From NCBI GenBank assembly GCA_016703965.1, contig JADJBB010000021.1:1178001-1242000 (forward strand): 64,000 nucleotides of DNA, in the 5' to 3' direction. Positions within the stretch are counted from its first letter, which is position 1. Each line of letters opens with the position of its first letter. Under the pieces are notes generated by a model. The model saw nothing but the letters and a program-made list of their open reading frames with translations. It was not told the DNA's origin and ran no database searches. Source of the stretch: Acidobacteriota bacterium. Its GTDB lineage: Bacteria; Acidobacteriota; Blastocatellia; Pyrinomonadales; Pyrinomonadaceae. The translations under genes and the position numbers were made by a program. Shown one piece after another: positions 8,955 to 18,056 of the stretch.

Positions 8955-10616
8955 ATGAGTATCGGAAGACGAGATTTCTTAAATCGGTCGCTGTTGACCG
9001 GAGCCGCGGCGGTTATCGCACCACGAGCGATGTATGCTCAGGCAGCTGATTCGAGGGTCGAGATCCTGATAAATGAGCCGATCGGAACTATCAACCCCAA
9101 TCTTTACAGCCATTTCGTCGAGCACCTTGGGGCCGTTGTGTACGACGGCATCTGGGTCGGCGAAAAATCGAAGATCCCGAATATCGGCGGCATCAGAAAG
9201 GATCTGGTCGATCATCTCGCCAAGCTAAAACCAGGTGTGATCCGCTATCCGGGCGGGTGTTTTGCGGACCAATATGATTGGCGTGACGGTATCGGGCCGC
9301 GTGAAAAGCGTCCGTCGCGGGTCAATTTCTGGGCGGACACGACCTACAAAGCGCCGAAAGCGTATCAGGATGTGAAAGACGGCCCGCAGAAATATGAGCC
9401 GAATTGGTTCGGCACCGACGAATTTATTAAGTTTTGCCAGTTGGTGGGGGCGAAACCATACCTTGCGGCAAACCTTCGAAGCCTCGGCGTTTCCGAATTC
9501 ATGCAATGGCTCGAATACTGTAACGCACCGGCCGGCGTGACGACGCTCTCGAGTCAGCGGGCGGCGAATGCGAGCAAGGATCCGTACAATGTGCAGCTTT
9601 GGGGCGTCGGAAATGAATCGTGGGGCTGCGGCGGTGATTTTACGCCGGAGGAGTATGCGACCGAGTTTCGCAGATTCACTGCGTGGCTGCCCACGTATGG
9701 CGTGAAGCTTCAACTCGTCGGTTCGGGCCCGAATGGCGGCGACCTCGGCTGGACGCGAAAATTCTTTACGAAACTCACCGAAAAAGGTAACGGTATGCTC
9801 AATCGTATGTACGGCTGGGCGTTGCATTATTATTCAGGGACGACCGGCAAAGGCGATGCACGGGTTTACGATGAGAACGAATGGTACGACCTGATCGCCC
9901 GTTCTGACCGAATGGACGGCCTCGTTCGTGAGCATTGGCAGGTAATGGGCGAGATCGACCGTGACCATCGCGTTAAGCTAATAGTTGACGAATGGGGAGC
10001 CTGGCACAATCAGGACGCCGATATGCCGCCGGCGTATCTCTATGCCTATGCCGGCACGCTTCGCGACGCGCTCATCTCGGGCCTCAATCTCGATACTTTC
10101 CAGCGACACGCTGATAAGGTCGTGATGTCAAATCCGGCACAACTTGTGAATACGATCCATTCGCTGTTTCACACGTACGAAGACAAATTCCTCTGCACGC
10201 CGAACTATCATGTATTCGAAATGTACATGCCGCACGCCGGTGCGACAGCGGTTCGAACGCAGTTCACGTCTCCTGAAGTGGCGTTCTCGCGATTTGACGC
10301 CGCGAAGAAAGAAATCCCGACGAAATTCTGGGGGCTCAACGGTTCGGCTTCGGTCAACGGAAAAACGGTAACGCTGACGGCCGTTAACCCCGATGCGAAA
10401 AACGGCCGCGAAACCGAGATCAACATCGGCGGGGCAAAGATCGTGGCAGCGACCGCCCGCGTTCTGTCATCAAACGACATTCACGCCCGTAACAGTTTCG
10501 AAAGCCCGAACGCTCTGGTTCCAAGGAATGAGAATGTGACGGTCGGGGCTGGTGGACGCCTTGTTTACAAGTTTGCACCGGCGTCGGTGACGAGGTTGAC
10601 GTTGACGATCGCGTAG
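8955..10616 (+). CDS. Tat-exported GH51 alpha-L-arabinofuranosidase
   Basis: A 553-residue enzyme predicted to cleave terminal alpha-L-arabinofuranosyl residues from arabinan or arabinogalactan side chains of pectin. The N-terminus has a twin-arginine signal (SIGRRDFLNRS followed by a hydrophobic stretch ending near AMYAQA), so it is likely exported folded. Family motifs are SHFVEHLG (about 52-59), VIRYPGGCFADQYDWRDGIG (about 95-114), the acid/base Glu221 in WGVGNESWGCGG and the nucleophile Glu346 in LIVDEWGAWH. The C-terminal beta-sandwich ends at the stop codon. An AANCGNTT-type operator lies shortly upstream. The following 540 bp is an abnormal homopolymer tract, so linkage to the downstream GH105 gene cannot be judged. 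Confidence 0.94.
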   Translation: MSIGRRDFLNRSLLTGAAAVIAPRAMYAQAADSRVEILINEPIGTINPNLYSHFVEHLGAVVYDGIWVGEKSKIPNIGGIRKDLVDHLAKLKPGVIRYPGGCFADQYDWRDGIGPREKRPSRVNFWADTTYKAPKAYQDVKDGPQKYEPNWFGTDEFIKFCQLVGAKPYLAANLRSLGVSEFMQWLEYCNAPAGVTTLSSQRAANASKDPYNVQLWGVGNESWGCGGDFTPEEYATEFRRFTAWLPTYGVKLQLVGSGPNGGDLGWTRKFFTKLTEKGNGMLNRMYGWALHYYSGTTGKGDARVYDENEWYDLIARSDRMDGLVREHWQVMGEIDRDHRVKLIVDEWGAWHNQDADMPPAYLYAYAGTLRDALISGLNLDTFQRHADKVVMSNPAQLVNTIHSLFHTYEDKFLCTPNYHVFEMYMPHAGATAVRTQFTSPEVAFSRFDAAKKEIPTKFWGLNGSASVNGKTVTLTAVNPDAKNGRETEINIGGAKIVAATARVLSSNDIHARNSFESPNALVPRNENVTVGAGGRLVYKFAPASVTRLTLTIA

Positions 10617-11160
10617 TTAAATGAAACCCCTGGGATTTTGGGGGCCCCCCCCCGGGGGGGCAAGGGGGGGGGCCCGGGCCCCGTTTTGGCGGGGCCCCCC
10701 CCCACCCGGGGCCCGGGAGGGGGGGGGGGGCGGCGGCGGCCAGAAGTGTTTCCGCGGCCGCGGCGAAAAAAGGGCGGGCCCGGCTTTTTTTTTTTGAGAG
10801 CGCCCCCTAAAAACACCGGAAAAAAGAAAAGGGGGGGGCGGGGGGGGAGGGTTTTTTTTTCCCCGGGGGGGGGGGGGGAGTCCAGCCCCCCCGCCGGGGG
10901 GCGCGTCCCGCCGGGTGGTGGGGGGGGGGGGGGGGAGAAGAAGAAAGGTTCCGCCCCCCCCCCCCCTCCCCCGGGGGGGGGGGTTGGGGGGGAGAGTGAC
11001 GCCCCCCCCGCCCGCCCCCCGAGAATACAAATTTAGCCCCCCGGGCGTTGGGGCTTTGGGGGGGGGGGGGAGGCGGAAAGGGGGGAGGGGGGGGGGGGGG
11101 GGGGGGAGGGGGGCGGGGGGGGGAGAGAAGGAAGGATAAAGAAATAGACATTAAAAATTA
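10617..11160. other. Intergenic stretch dominated by G/C homopolymers
   Basis: From about 10630 to 11135 the sequence consists of runs of G and C (up to about 20 G in a row), with short T or A runs and hardly any normal coding texture. Both flanks, the GH51 end and GH105 start, are ordinary. No gene is credible here: the open frames are poly-Gly, poly-Pro or poly-Arg. It may be a base-calling or assembly artefact, or an extreme G-quadruplex-forming tract. Confidence 0.7.
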
Positions 11161-12501
11161 ATGAGAAAACTAATAACCCTCGCTATTTGCTTCTTAGTGG
11201 GCATTCAATCCATAGTCGCTCAAACAGATGCGACTACGCCTCTTCATTTGTTGAAGCCGGACTATCCTATTCCATATGGCATTCCGAAAAATGAGGACGT
11301 TTCGGCTGTTTTGTCACGCGTATATACCTATTTGAACGGCGTCACGCCGCCTGCTTTTGCAAACGAAAAGACCGGCGAAATATTTACCGACGCGGCGAAG
11401 ATCGATGCAAATACGATCTTGCAGAAAGGCGATTTCAGGATCGTTTCGTATGAATGGGGTGTAACCTATGCCGGAATGCTGCTTGCGAGCGAGGCGACGG
11501 GCGATCCGAGGTATAAGGATTACGTTGAGAAGCGGCTGAAATTCATCGGCGATGCGGCGGCTCAATTCAGAAAACCGGCGGATCATTATGAGGAATGGGA
11601 AGGCCGAATGCCGCTTCGAAATCTGATCAATCCGCGTACGCTCGATGACACCGGAGCGATGTCCGCGGCGATGATCAAAGCGATCCGCGGCGGCAGTACG
11701 GCGAACGTCCGTCCGGTCGTGGACAACGGCATCAAGCACATTATGACCGGCCAGCACCGCCTCGCGGACGGAACGTTGGCGCGTATGCGGCCGCAGCCGA
11801 ACACGTTGTGGCTCGACGATATGTTCATGGGCGTTCCGGCGATCGCGCAGATGGGCAAACTGACCGGCGAGACGAAGTACTATGACGAAGCGTGCAAGCA
11901 GGTACTGCTCTTCGCTAAAAAGATGTTCAACAAGGAAAAGGGCGTTTATATGCACGGTTGGGTCGAGTCGATGGGCGAGCATCCAGAGTTTCGCTGGGCA
12001 CGGGCGAACGGCTGGGCGTTCATGACCGAGGTCGAACTGCTCGAAGTTCTTCCGGAAGACCACCCGCAGCGTCCGCAGATCCTTCAGCTCTTGAAGGATC
12101 ACGCAAAAGGCCTCGTTTCTTATCAATCGGGCAGCGGATTCTGGCATCAGCTTCTCGATCGCTCTGATTCATATCTCGAAACTTCGGCGACGGCAATTTA
12201 TGCATATTCGCTTGCGCGTGCCGTGAATCGAGGCTGGATCGATGCAAAGGCTTATGCTCCGGCAACGCTTTTGGCCTGGAATGCGGTTTCGACCAAGGTA
12301 AACGCTCAGGGCCAGGTCGAGGGAACCTGCGTGGGAACCGGAATGGCATTCGACCCTGCATTTTACTATCACCGGCCGATCAGCAAGTTTGCCGCACACG
12401 GTTACGGACCGGTCTTATTGGCCGGGGCCGAGGTGTTGATGCTGTTAAAGAATAAGAAATTCGAGATCAACGATAGTTCGGTACAGCTGCTCGGGCAATA
12501 G
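11161..12501 (+). CDS. GH105 unsaturated rhamnogalacturonyl/glucuronyl hydrolase
   Basis: A 446-residue secreted enzyme with signal peptide MRKLITLAICFLVGIQSIVA. GH105 enzymes hydrate and release the 4,5-unsaturated uronic acid left at the non-reducing end by pectate or rhamnogalacturonan lyases. The (alpha/alpha)6-barrel repeats are visible (YEWGVTYAGMLLASEATGDPRY, MHGWVESMGEHPEFRWARANGW, GFWHQLLDRSDSYLETSATA). The conserved catalytic Asp is at about 219-220 in LWLDDMFMGVP. It heads a tight plus-strand series: rhaM starts 7 bases after its stop. Exact linkage preference (rhamnogalacturonan versus other) is inferred from the neighbours. Confidence 0.93.
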   Translation: MRKLITLAICFLVGIQSIVAQTDATTPLHLLKPDYPIPYGIPKNEDVSAVLSRVYTYLNGVTPPAFANEKTGEIFTDAAKIDANTILQKGDFRIVSYEWGVTYAGMLLASEATGDPRYKDYVEKRLKFIGDAAAQFRKPADHYEEWEGRMPLRNLINPRTLDDTGAMSAAMIKAIRGGSTANVRPVVDNGIKHIMTGQHRLADGTLARMRPQPNTLWLDDMFMGVPAIAQMGKLTGETKYYDEACKQVLLFAKKMFNKEKGVYMHGWVESMGEHPEFRWARANGWAFMTEVELLEVLPEDHPQRPQILQLLKDHAKGLVSYQSGSGFWHQLLDRSDSYLETSATAIYAYSLARAVNRGWIDAKAYAPATLLAWNAVSTKVNAQGQVEGTCVGTGMAFDPAFYYHRPISKFAAHGYGPVLLAGAEVLMLLKNKKFEINDSSVQLLGQ

Positions 12502-12508
12502 ATCGTCT

Positions 12509-12823
12509 ATGATTCGCAAGGCATTTCTAATGAGTGTTGACCCCGACTCGCACGACGAATACGAGCGGCGCCATCGGCCTATTTGGCAGGAGCTTGAGGT
12601 TGTGCTGAGAGATCATGGCGTTCACAACTATTCGATCTTCCTCGATGCGGAAACAAGCCAGCTTTTTGGCTATGCCGAGATCGAATCGGAAGAGTTGTGG
12701 AACACGATCGCTGATACGGATGAATGTCACCGCTGGTGGGCATTCATGAAGGGCATCATGCCCTCGAACGCGGATAACAGCCCGATCTCGAGAGACTTGA
12801 AAGAAGTTTTCCATCTCGATTAA
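12509..12823 (+). CDS. rhaM: L-rhamnose mutarotase
   Basis: A 104-residue cytoplasmic protein of the RhaM (DUF718) family, at the family's standard length, that interconverts alpha- and beta-L-rhamnopyranose. The family histidine at position 22 is present in RRHRPIW, and the conserved paired tryptophans occur in CHRWWAFMKGIM near the C-terminus. It starts 7 bases after the GH105 stop and ends 2 bases before the next gene, showing it belongs to the secreted-enzyme operon although it acts on free rhamnose inside the cell. Its presence supports L-rhamnose as the released sugar. Confidence 0.95.
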   Translation: MIRKAFLMSVDPDSHDEYERRHRPIWQELEVVLRDHGVHNYSIFLDAETSQLFGYAEIESEELWNTIADTDECHRWWAFMKGIMPSNADNSPISRDLKEVFHLD

Positions 12824-12825
12824 CG

Positions 12826-13847
12826 ATGAAAATTCCTGCCGCAGCGACCGTTGTTTGTTTACTGCTGATCGCAGCCTCAATACGTGCTCAAAGCGTACGG
12901 CTGATCCCGCGCGAGCTGGAAACTCGTATTGATGTCGAGGTTGGCGGCAAGCTTTTTACGTCATATCGCTGGGATGAAAAGATCCGACGGCCCGTTTTGT
13001 TTCCGCTAATGTCTGTCGGCGGCGGCTATATCACTCGCGGTTTTCCCGTCGAGACGCGTGACGGAGAGACGATCGGGCATCCGCATCAGGTTGGGGTTTC
13101 CTTCAGCTACGGTAACGTGAACGGGATCGACTTCTGGAATAATTCGCCATTTCGTACCGAAAAAGAACTCGAACATATGGGCCGGATCGTCCAGAAAAAG
13201 ATCCTTGAGATGAAAAGCGGCATCGGGAGCGGCGAACTGACCACCACATCGGCATGGATCCATCCGAACGGTACAACCCTGCTGCTTGAGACGACGAAAT
13301 ATACATTTCATGCAAAAGGAAACCAGCGGTGGATCGATCGCGAAACGGTTTTGACTGCCAACGACCAAGACGTCGTTTTCGGAGATAGTAAGGAAGGCGT
13401 CTTCGCGATCCATCTGGCAACTGAACTAGAACAAGCAGGTCAACTTCCGGTCAAGGTCACGTCCGCCGGTGGTGTGATCTCGGATGAAACAAACAGCACA
13501 CGGTTTACTGGGAAGTATTTCAACAGCGAAGGCGTAACGGGCGATAAGATTTGGGGGACAACGGGCAAATGGGCGGCAGTGACGGGAAAGGTTGGAATGG
13601 AAGACGTTACGGTCGCGGTTTTGACTCGCCGAAGAATCACAATTTCCCCTCGTATATGATGGTTCGAGGCTATGGCCTGCTGGCGGTTAACCCATTTGGG
13701 CAGAAACAGTTTGAGCCAAACAAGGAAGAGCGGCGATTTACACTCGCGGCAAAGCGGTCGATCACATTTTGGCATCGGCTGGTGATATTGCCGCAAAAGG
13801 CCTCGAAGGAAGCGGTGGAGAAGGAATTTCAGGCATTTATCAAATAA
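12826..13847 (+). CDS. PmoA/DUF6807 family secreted protein, frameshifted
   Basis: Two frames together encode one protein of about 340 residues of the PmoA/DUF6807 family, which is common in plant-polysaccharide loci of Bacteroidetes, Acidobacteria and Planctomycetes and has no firm function. It begins with signal peptide MKIPAAATVVCLLLIAASIRA. A histidine motif GHPHQVGVSFSYG and IDFWNN are typical. The first frame stops at 13659 after a shift at 13619-13622: one more T in the GTTTTG run would continue VAVFDSPKNHNFPSYMMVRGYG in the second frame, which ends at 13847 with the usual family C-terminus. A sequencing slip is the likelier reason, but a true pseudogene is possible. It sits between rhaM and an unrecognised repeat protein. 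Confidence 0.82.
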
Positions 13848-13863
13848 ATATCGGAGTCGCGAG

Positions 13864-14748
13864 ATGAGATCAGTACTTTGTGCGGCGATGGCCGCGTTGT
13901 TTTTCGTTCAATTTACACATGCCCAGCAGCCGTCAGAGATATCGGTTTCGCTGAAAACGCCTGACGGCAAATACGTCGGGCAAGTTGCGGGCGGAGGTCT
14001 CGATGTTTCTTCTGCAGCCGTTACAGCCAAGCAGACATTCGGATTGATCGACCTCAATGGCGGTAAGATCGCGGACGGCGATAAGGTTAAGCTCCGTATG
14101 GACGCTTCGCAATGGCACGAGGACAAAGAAAAGTCGGTTATCCACCGAGTACCGATCAAAGGCGCGAAGGAAGAGGAATGTCAGTTCAAACTGCACATTA
14201 AGGACAAGTTGATCTATTTCGAAACGCCGACCGGGAAATTCGTAAAGGTTGAGAATAATGCAGTTGTCGCAGTGGCGGAAGTGAAAAGTGCGACAATGTT
14301 CGACATTCAAACTGTGGCTCCCGCGGTCGAAGCGACTGGATATCCTGTCGCACTCGCGTTTGCCGGCGGCAACCACATTGGAATGGTCCCTAACGGCGGG
14401 CTTGATGCAGTCGCAAAAGAGATCACCGCAAACCAGATATTCCAGTTGGTCGACATCAATGGCGGAAATCTCGCAAGCGGCGATATGGTGAAGTTAGTTT
14501 TCGGCCAGTCACAGGTTAGGGAGGACAAAGAAGCTAACAAGATCCACCGGGTTCCGATCAAAGGGGCGAAGGAAGATGAATGCGTGTTCAAACTCATTCT
14601 CGTTGGTAACAAGATCAGACTTCAGGCTCCATCGGGCAAATTTGTTGTCGTGGCCGCTGATGGAAAATCTCTGACGACGACTGATAAAAAAGACGACACG
14701 AGCCTTTTAACGGCGATCCCGAACCCGACACCGGTTGTAAAATTATAA
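13864..14748 (+). CDS. Secreted protein with two tandem ~125-residue beta-rich repeats, function unknown
   Basis: A 294-residue protein with signal peptide ending near FTHAQQ, not recognised as a known enzyme. It consists of two homologous repeats (about residues 24-147 and 155-285). Each holds the series KxVG(Q/M)V..GGLD, a (F/L)xLxDxNGGxxxxGDxVKL segment, HEDKE/REDKE, a near-identical IHRVPIKGAKE(E/D)EC, and GKFVxV. The repeated GKYV..GKFV spacing and all-beta look resemble fascin-like or beta-trefoil folds, which often bind sugars or ligands; that is inference. It stops one base before the GH106 start and follows PmoA, so it is co-transcribed with rhamnose-releasing enzymes. Confidence 0.7.
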   Translation: MRSVLCAAMAALFFVQFTHAQQPSEISVSLKTPDGKYVGQVAGGGLDVSSAAVTAKQTFGLIDLNGGKIADGDKVKLRMDASQWHEDKEKSVIHRVPIKGAKEEECQFKLHIKDKLIYFETPTGKFVKVENNAVVAVAEVKSATMFDIQTVAPAVEATGYPVALAFAGGNHIGMVPNGGLDAVAKEITANQIFQLVDINGGNLASGDMVKLVFGQSQVREDKEANKIHRVPIKGAKEDECVFKLILVGNKIRLQAPSGKFVVVAADGKSLTTTDKKDDTSLLTAIPNPTPVVKL

Positions 14749-14749
14749 T

Positions 14750-17506
14750 ATGTTTAGAAATCGAATCCTTTTCTTACTGATCCTGGTCGTTCTTCTTGCG
14801 GGAATCGCCGTGCCGCAAACCGTCTCCGAACTTCGCAAAGGTTTTGAAACGCCGCCCGCTGATGCTCGGATCATGATGCGTTGGTGGTGGTTTGGCCCAG
14901 CCGTTACCAAGGCTGAACTCGAACGTGAGCTTCGGGTCATGAAAGACGGCGGGATCGGCGGCGTTGAGGTGCAGCCAGTTTATCCGCTTTTGCCGGACGA
15001 TCCGAAGACAGGATTCAAGAATCTGCCATATCTTTCTGACGAATTTCTGGAAATGCTCCGGTTTGCATCGCTGAAAGCCAAAGAACTAGGAATGCGCTTC
15101 GACTTGACGCTCGGGAGTGGGTGGTCGTTTGGCGGAGCAAAAACACCGATCACTGAGGCCGCCGGGCAACTGCGCGTCGAACGCATCAAAGTCGAAGCCG
15201 GAGCAAAACGAATACCCGTTCCATCGACCATTCCCGCCGAGAAACTTATGGCGGTCTTCCTGTCGGCCAAGGGCGGGAACACGGTTGTCGAAGGAGATCT
15301 GAAGGAACTGACCGACCTGCGGGAAGGGAACGTATTTCTACCGTCGCCCGGCGTAGCTGGATCAGAGATCCTGTTTTTTATTTCCGGCAAGAGCGGTATG
15401 CAGGTCAAAAGGCCATCCTTCGGTGCTGAAGGCTACGTCCTAAATCATCTCGATAAGCCGTCTGTCGACAACTACTTAAAGGAAACCGGTGATCGCCTTT
15501 TCACTGCTTTTAATAAAAGCGATGTCCCTTATTCGGTATTTTGCGACAGCCTCGAGGTTTACAACCAGGATTGGACGGACGATTTCCTCGCCGAATTTGA
15601 AAAGCGCCGCGGCTATGACCTAAAGCCACATCTTCCCGCCCTCGTTGCCGAAACCGGTCCGAAAACTGCTGAAATCAGATACGATTGGGGCCGCACGATA
15701 ACTGAGCTGTTCAATGACCGGTTCATGATCCCGATGCAGGCTTGGTCGAAGGCGAACGGAACGAAGTTTCGAATTCAAGGCTACGGCCTGCCGCCGGCGG
15801 CGATCTCGAGCAATCAGTGGGCCGATATCTCCGACGGTGAAGGTGCTCAATGGAAGGTCGTGCGAGCTGCTCGGTGGGCCTCGTCGGCGAACCATATTTA
15901 CGGCCGCAACGTGACCTCGTCGGAAACGTGGACGTGGCTCAATTCGCCGGTGTTTCGAGCAACGCCGCTGGACCTTAAAGCCGAAGCAGATATTCATTTT
16001 CTGCAGGGGATCAACCAGTTGATAGGCCACGGCTGGGGATATACGCCGCCTGGCGTAGAGTATCCGGGATGGCGATTTTATGCCGCCGGCGCGTATTCTG
16101 AGCAAAATCCATGGTGGATCGTGATGCCGGATCTTGCCACCTATCTACAGCGAATGAGCTACGTAATGCGGCAGGGAACCCCGCAAAACGACATCGCCCT
16201 TTATCTGCCAAATGCCGATGCTTACGCTCATTTTACAGCGGGCAAAGTTCACTTGATAGACGTCGAACGCGAGATGGTCGGGGAAAAGGTTATGCCGGCG
16301 ATCTTTGAGGCGGGGTACAATCTCGACTTTTTCGATGATGAAATGCTAAGAACTGTCGGCAAGTCCGAAAAAGGAGATCTCATTCTTGGATCGAGCAAAC
16401 ACCGCGTCGTCGTGCTTCCTGGTATCGAGCGAATGCCGCTCGAATCGCTGCGAAAGCTTGATGCATTTGTCACAGGCGGCGGCAAACTGGTCGCGACACG
16501 CCGTCTGCCTGACAAGGTTCCGGGCGTTAAGGCGACAGCCGCCGAACAATCCGAGTTCAAGTCTATCGCCGAACGCCTTTTTGGCGGAAATAGCGCCTCG
16601 GTCAAGTTTGTCGAAAAGGATGAAGAGATCGGAACCGCTCTCAAGGCCCTGCTTCAGCCTGATGCCGAGATCACGCCGGCGAGCAGTGATTTTGGAACGG
16701 TACACCGCAAGGCGGGCGATTTAGATATATATTTCGTAGCGAATACATCAAATCAGAAAAAGAAAGTCCAGGTAAAATTCCGGGTCGGCGGTGGCCAGCC
16801 AGAGGTTTGGGACGCATTGAAAGGACAGGCTTACGCGGCGGATATTGTCAGCCAAACTGGGAATACAACGACAATTAACCTGGAGTTCGAACCCTATGGA
16901 TCAACGGTAGTAGTTTTCTCAAAGAGCAAAGCGAACCTCGGCAAGTTGCCTGTTTTTGCGGCATCGGACGCGGAGATAGACATCAGCTCGGACTGGAATG
17001 TTTCCTACGGCGGACAACCTCCGGCAAAGATCACCTCGTTACGCTCGTGGGCTGACGATGAGGCGACACGCTATTTCTCGGGAACAGCGGCTTATGAAAA
17101 GTCGATTCAATTGCCGGCCGGCTTTTTGAAAAATGGCAATTCCGCCATTTTGGATTTTGGCGAGGGAAAAGCTATCGACGTCGTCGTCCAGCGAAACGGA
17201 ATGCGGACATTTTACGATCCGCCGATCCGCGAAGCTGCCGAGATATTCGTGAATGGACAGAAGGCCGGCTCGCTTTGGTGCCCGCCGTACAAGGTCGATG
17301 TTACCCGACTAATGAAAACGGGAACAAATTCCATCAGGGTCGTGGTCGGTAACACTGCCTTAAATTACATGTCCGGCCGCAAGCTGCCCGACTATAAGCT
17401 TCTAAATCTGCGGTTTGGTGAACGGTTTCAGCCGCAGGAAATGGAAAAGATCCAACCGCTGCCTTCGGGGTTGACGGGCAGCGTAAAGCTCACCTCGGCC
17501 CGCTAG
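14750..17506 (+). CDS. GH106 alpha-L-rhamnosidase
   Basis: A 918-residue secreted GH106 enzyme that releases terminal alpha-L-rhamnose, for example from rhamnogalacturonan. Signal peptide ends near GIAVPQ. Hallmarks are RWWWFGPAVTKAELERELRV (about 44-63) with GGIGGVEVQPVYPL, FCDSLEVYNQDWTDDFLAEF in the barrel, and SSETWTWLNSP followed by GINQLIGHGWGYTPPG. A C-terminal GH2-like beta-sandwich contains EIFVNGQKAGSLWCPPYKVD. It is the last gene of the GH105-rhaM-PmoA series and is followed by a 550-bp control region before the first receptor. Confidence 0.93.
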   Translation: MFRNRILFLLILVVLLAGIAVPQTVSELRKGFETPPADARIMMRWWWFGPAVTKAELERELRVMKDGGIGGVEVQPVYPLLPDDPKTGFKNLPYLSDEFLEMLRFASLKAKELGMRFDLTLGSGWSFGGAKTPITEAAGQLRVERIKVEAGAKRIPVPSTIPAEKLMAVFLSAKGGNTVVEGDLKELTDLREGNVFLPSPGVAGSEILFFISGKSGMQVKRPSFGAEGYVLNHLDKPSVDNYLKETGDRLFTAFNKSDVPYSVFCDSLEVYNQDWTDDFLAEFEKRRGYDLKPHLPALVAETGPKTAEIRYDWGRTITELFNDRFMIPMQAWSKANGTKFRIQGYGLPPAAISSNQWADISDGEGAQWKVVRAARWASSANHIYGRNVTSSETWTWLNSPVFRATPLDLKAEADIHFLQGINQLIGHGWGYTPPGVEYPGWRFYAAGAYSEQNPWWIVMPDLATYLQRMSYVMRQGTPQNDIALYLPNADAYAHFTAGKVHLIDVEREMVGEKVMPAIFEAGYNLDFFDDEMLRTVGKSEKGDLILGSSKHRVVVLPGIERMPLESLRKLDAFVTGGGKLVATRRLPDKVPGVKATAAEQSEFKSIAERLFGGNSASVKFVEKDEEIGTALKALLQPDAEITPASSDFGTVHRKAGDLDIYFVANTSNQKKKVQVKFRVGGGQPEVWDALKGQAYAADIVSQTGNTTTINLEFEPYGSTVVVFSKSKANLGKLPVFAASDAEIDISSDWNVSYGGQPPAKITSLRSWADDEATRYFSGTAAYEKSIQLPAGFLKNGNSAILDFGEGKAIDVVVQRNGMRTFYDPPIREAAEIFVNGQKAGSLWCPPYKVDVTRLMKTGTNSIRVVVGNTALNYMSGRKLPDYKLLNLRFGERFQPQEMEKIQPLPSGLTGSVKLTSAR

Positions 17507-17550
17507 GTTATTACGGTTTAGACTCTCCTGAATTTCCGAAACTTCCGCGG

Positions 17551-17565
17551 ATTGGTTTTACCAAT
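17551..17565. promoter_or_regulatory. TTGG-N5-CCAA palindrome (GntR-type operator candidate)
   Basis: ATTGGTTTTACCAAT has perfect arms ATTGGT/ACCAAT around TTT. The TTGGT-N3-ACCAA form is known for GntR/FadR-family operators such as those of UxuR/ExuR and PdhR/LldR. No such regulator is encoded in the window. Confidence 0.55.
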
Positions 17566-17835
17566 CCGCTAGTTTTGAGCCGCGATCGCCAACATTCCAC
17601 AGGCGAGCATCTCACCGCTCCTTCGCAATTTCGTCGTGATCGACGGCGATTTTCCCCAATTTAAGTGGATATTTTGGTATTTATTTTACTTTCCGGCAGT
17701 TTTCTATAGACACGCGAGTCAAATGGTGTTACTTTACCAATCAAATCAAGCGGGAATTAGATATCTTACCAATTTGAGATGGGCAAATGCTGTAATTTGT
17801 AGCACAGCCGGACATCTTTCCAATGTCGTGAGGTT

Positions 17836-17843
17836 AACCGCTT
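17836..17843. promoter_or_regulatory. LacI-type operator candidate before Oar-like receptor 1
   Basis: The core AACCGCTT sits in GAGGTTAACCGCTTATCG, about 213 bases upstream of the receptor start. Its minus-strand reading GATAAGCGGTTAACC matches the site set in this window. Confidence 0.6.
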
Positions 17844-17919
17844 ATCGACGAACCGCCCGATGATCGATCGGGCTAGGAAATTTTAACGACCAGCGGAACA
17901 GAATTGCTCTCATAATTAG

Positions 17920-17932
17920 TTGGTTAAACCAA
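17920..17932. promoter_or_regulatory. TTGG-N5-CCAA palindrome (second copy)
   Basis: TTGGTTAAACCAA, perfect 5-bp arms around TAA, lies 124 bases upstream of the receptor start. Confidence 0.5.
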
Positions 17933-18056
17933 TTTTTTACGACGCCAAGGTGCTGATCCCGACGGTTTTTGATTTGCAGTTTTTGTTGAACGGTCCGAGC
18001 GGATTTTCCAAAGAACCTACCGCCAGGCCCGTTCGAGCGATGTAAGGAGAAAAGAG

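Larger units (their letters stand above)
17507..18056 (+). promoter_or_regulatory. Control region upstream of the first Oar-like receptor
   Basis: A 550-bp region with no credible gene. It contains a perfect palindrome ATTGGTTTTACCAAT (17551-17565), a second one TTGGTTAAACCAA (17920-17932), half-sites near 17734 and 17768, and a LacI-type core AACCGCTT at 17836-17843. A strong ribosome-binding site AAGGAG (about 18043-18048) precedes the receptor start. Confidence 0.6.

Noticed and set aside
10565..11151. Several open frames on both strands in the G/C homopolymer tract
   Set aside because: They encode poly-Gly, poly-Pro and poly-Arg strings produced by the homopolymers; no start signal or domain is visible.
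17636..17863. Open frame of 75 codons before the first receptor
   Set aside because: Low-complexity, no ribosome-binding site, and it overlaps two operator-like sites; treated as control region.
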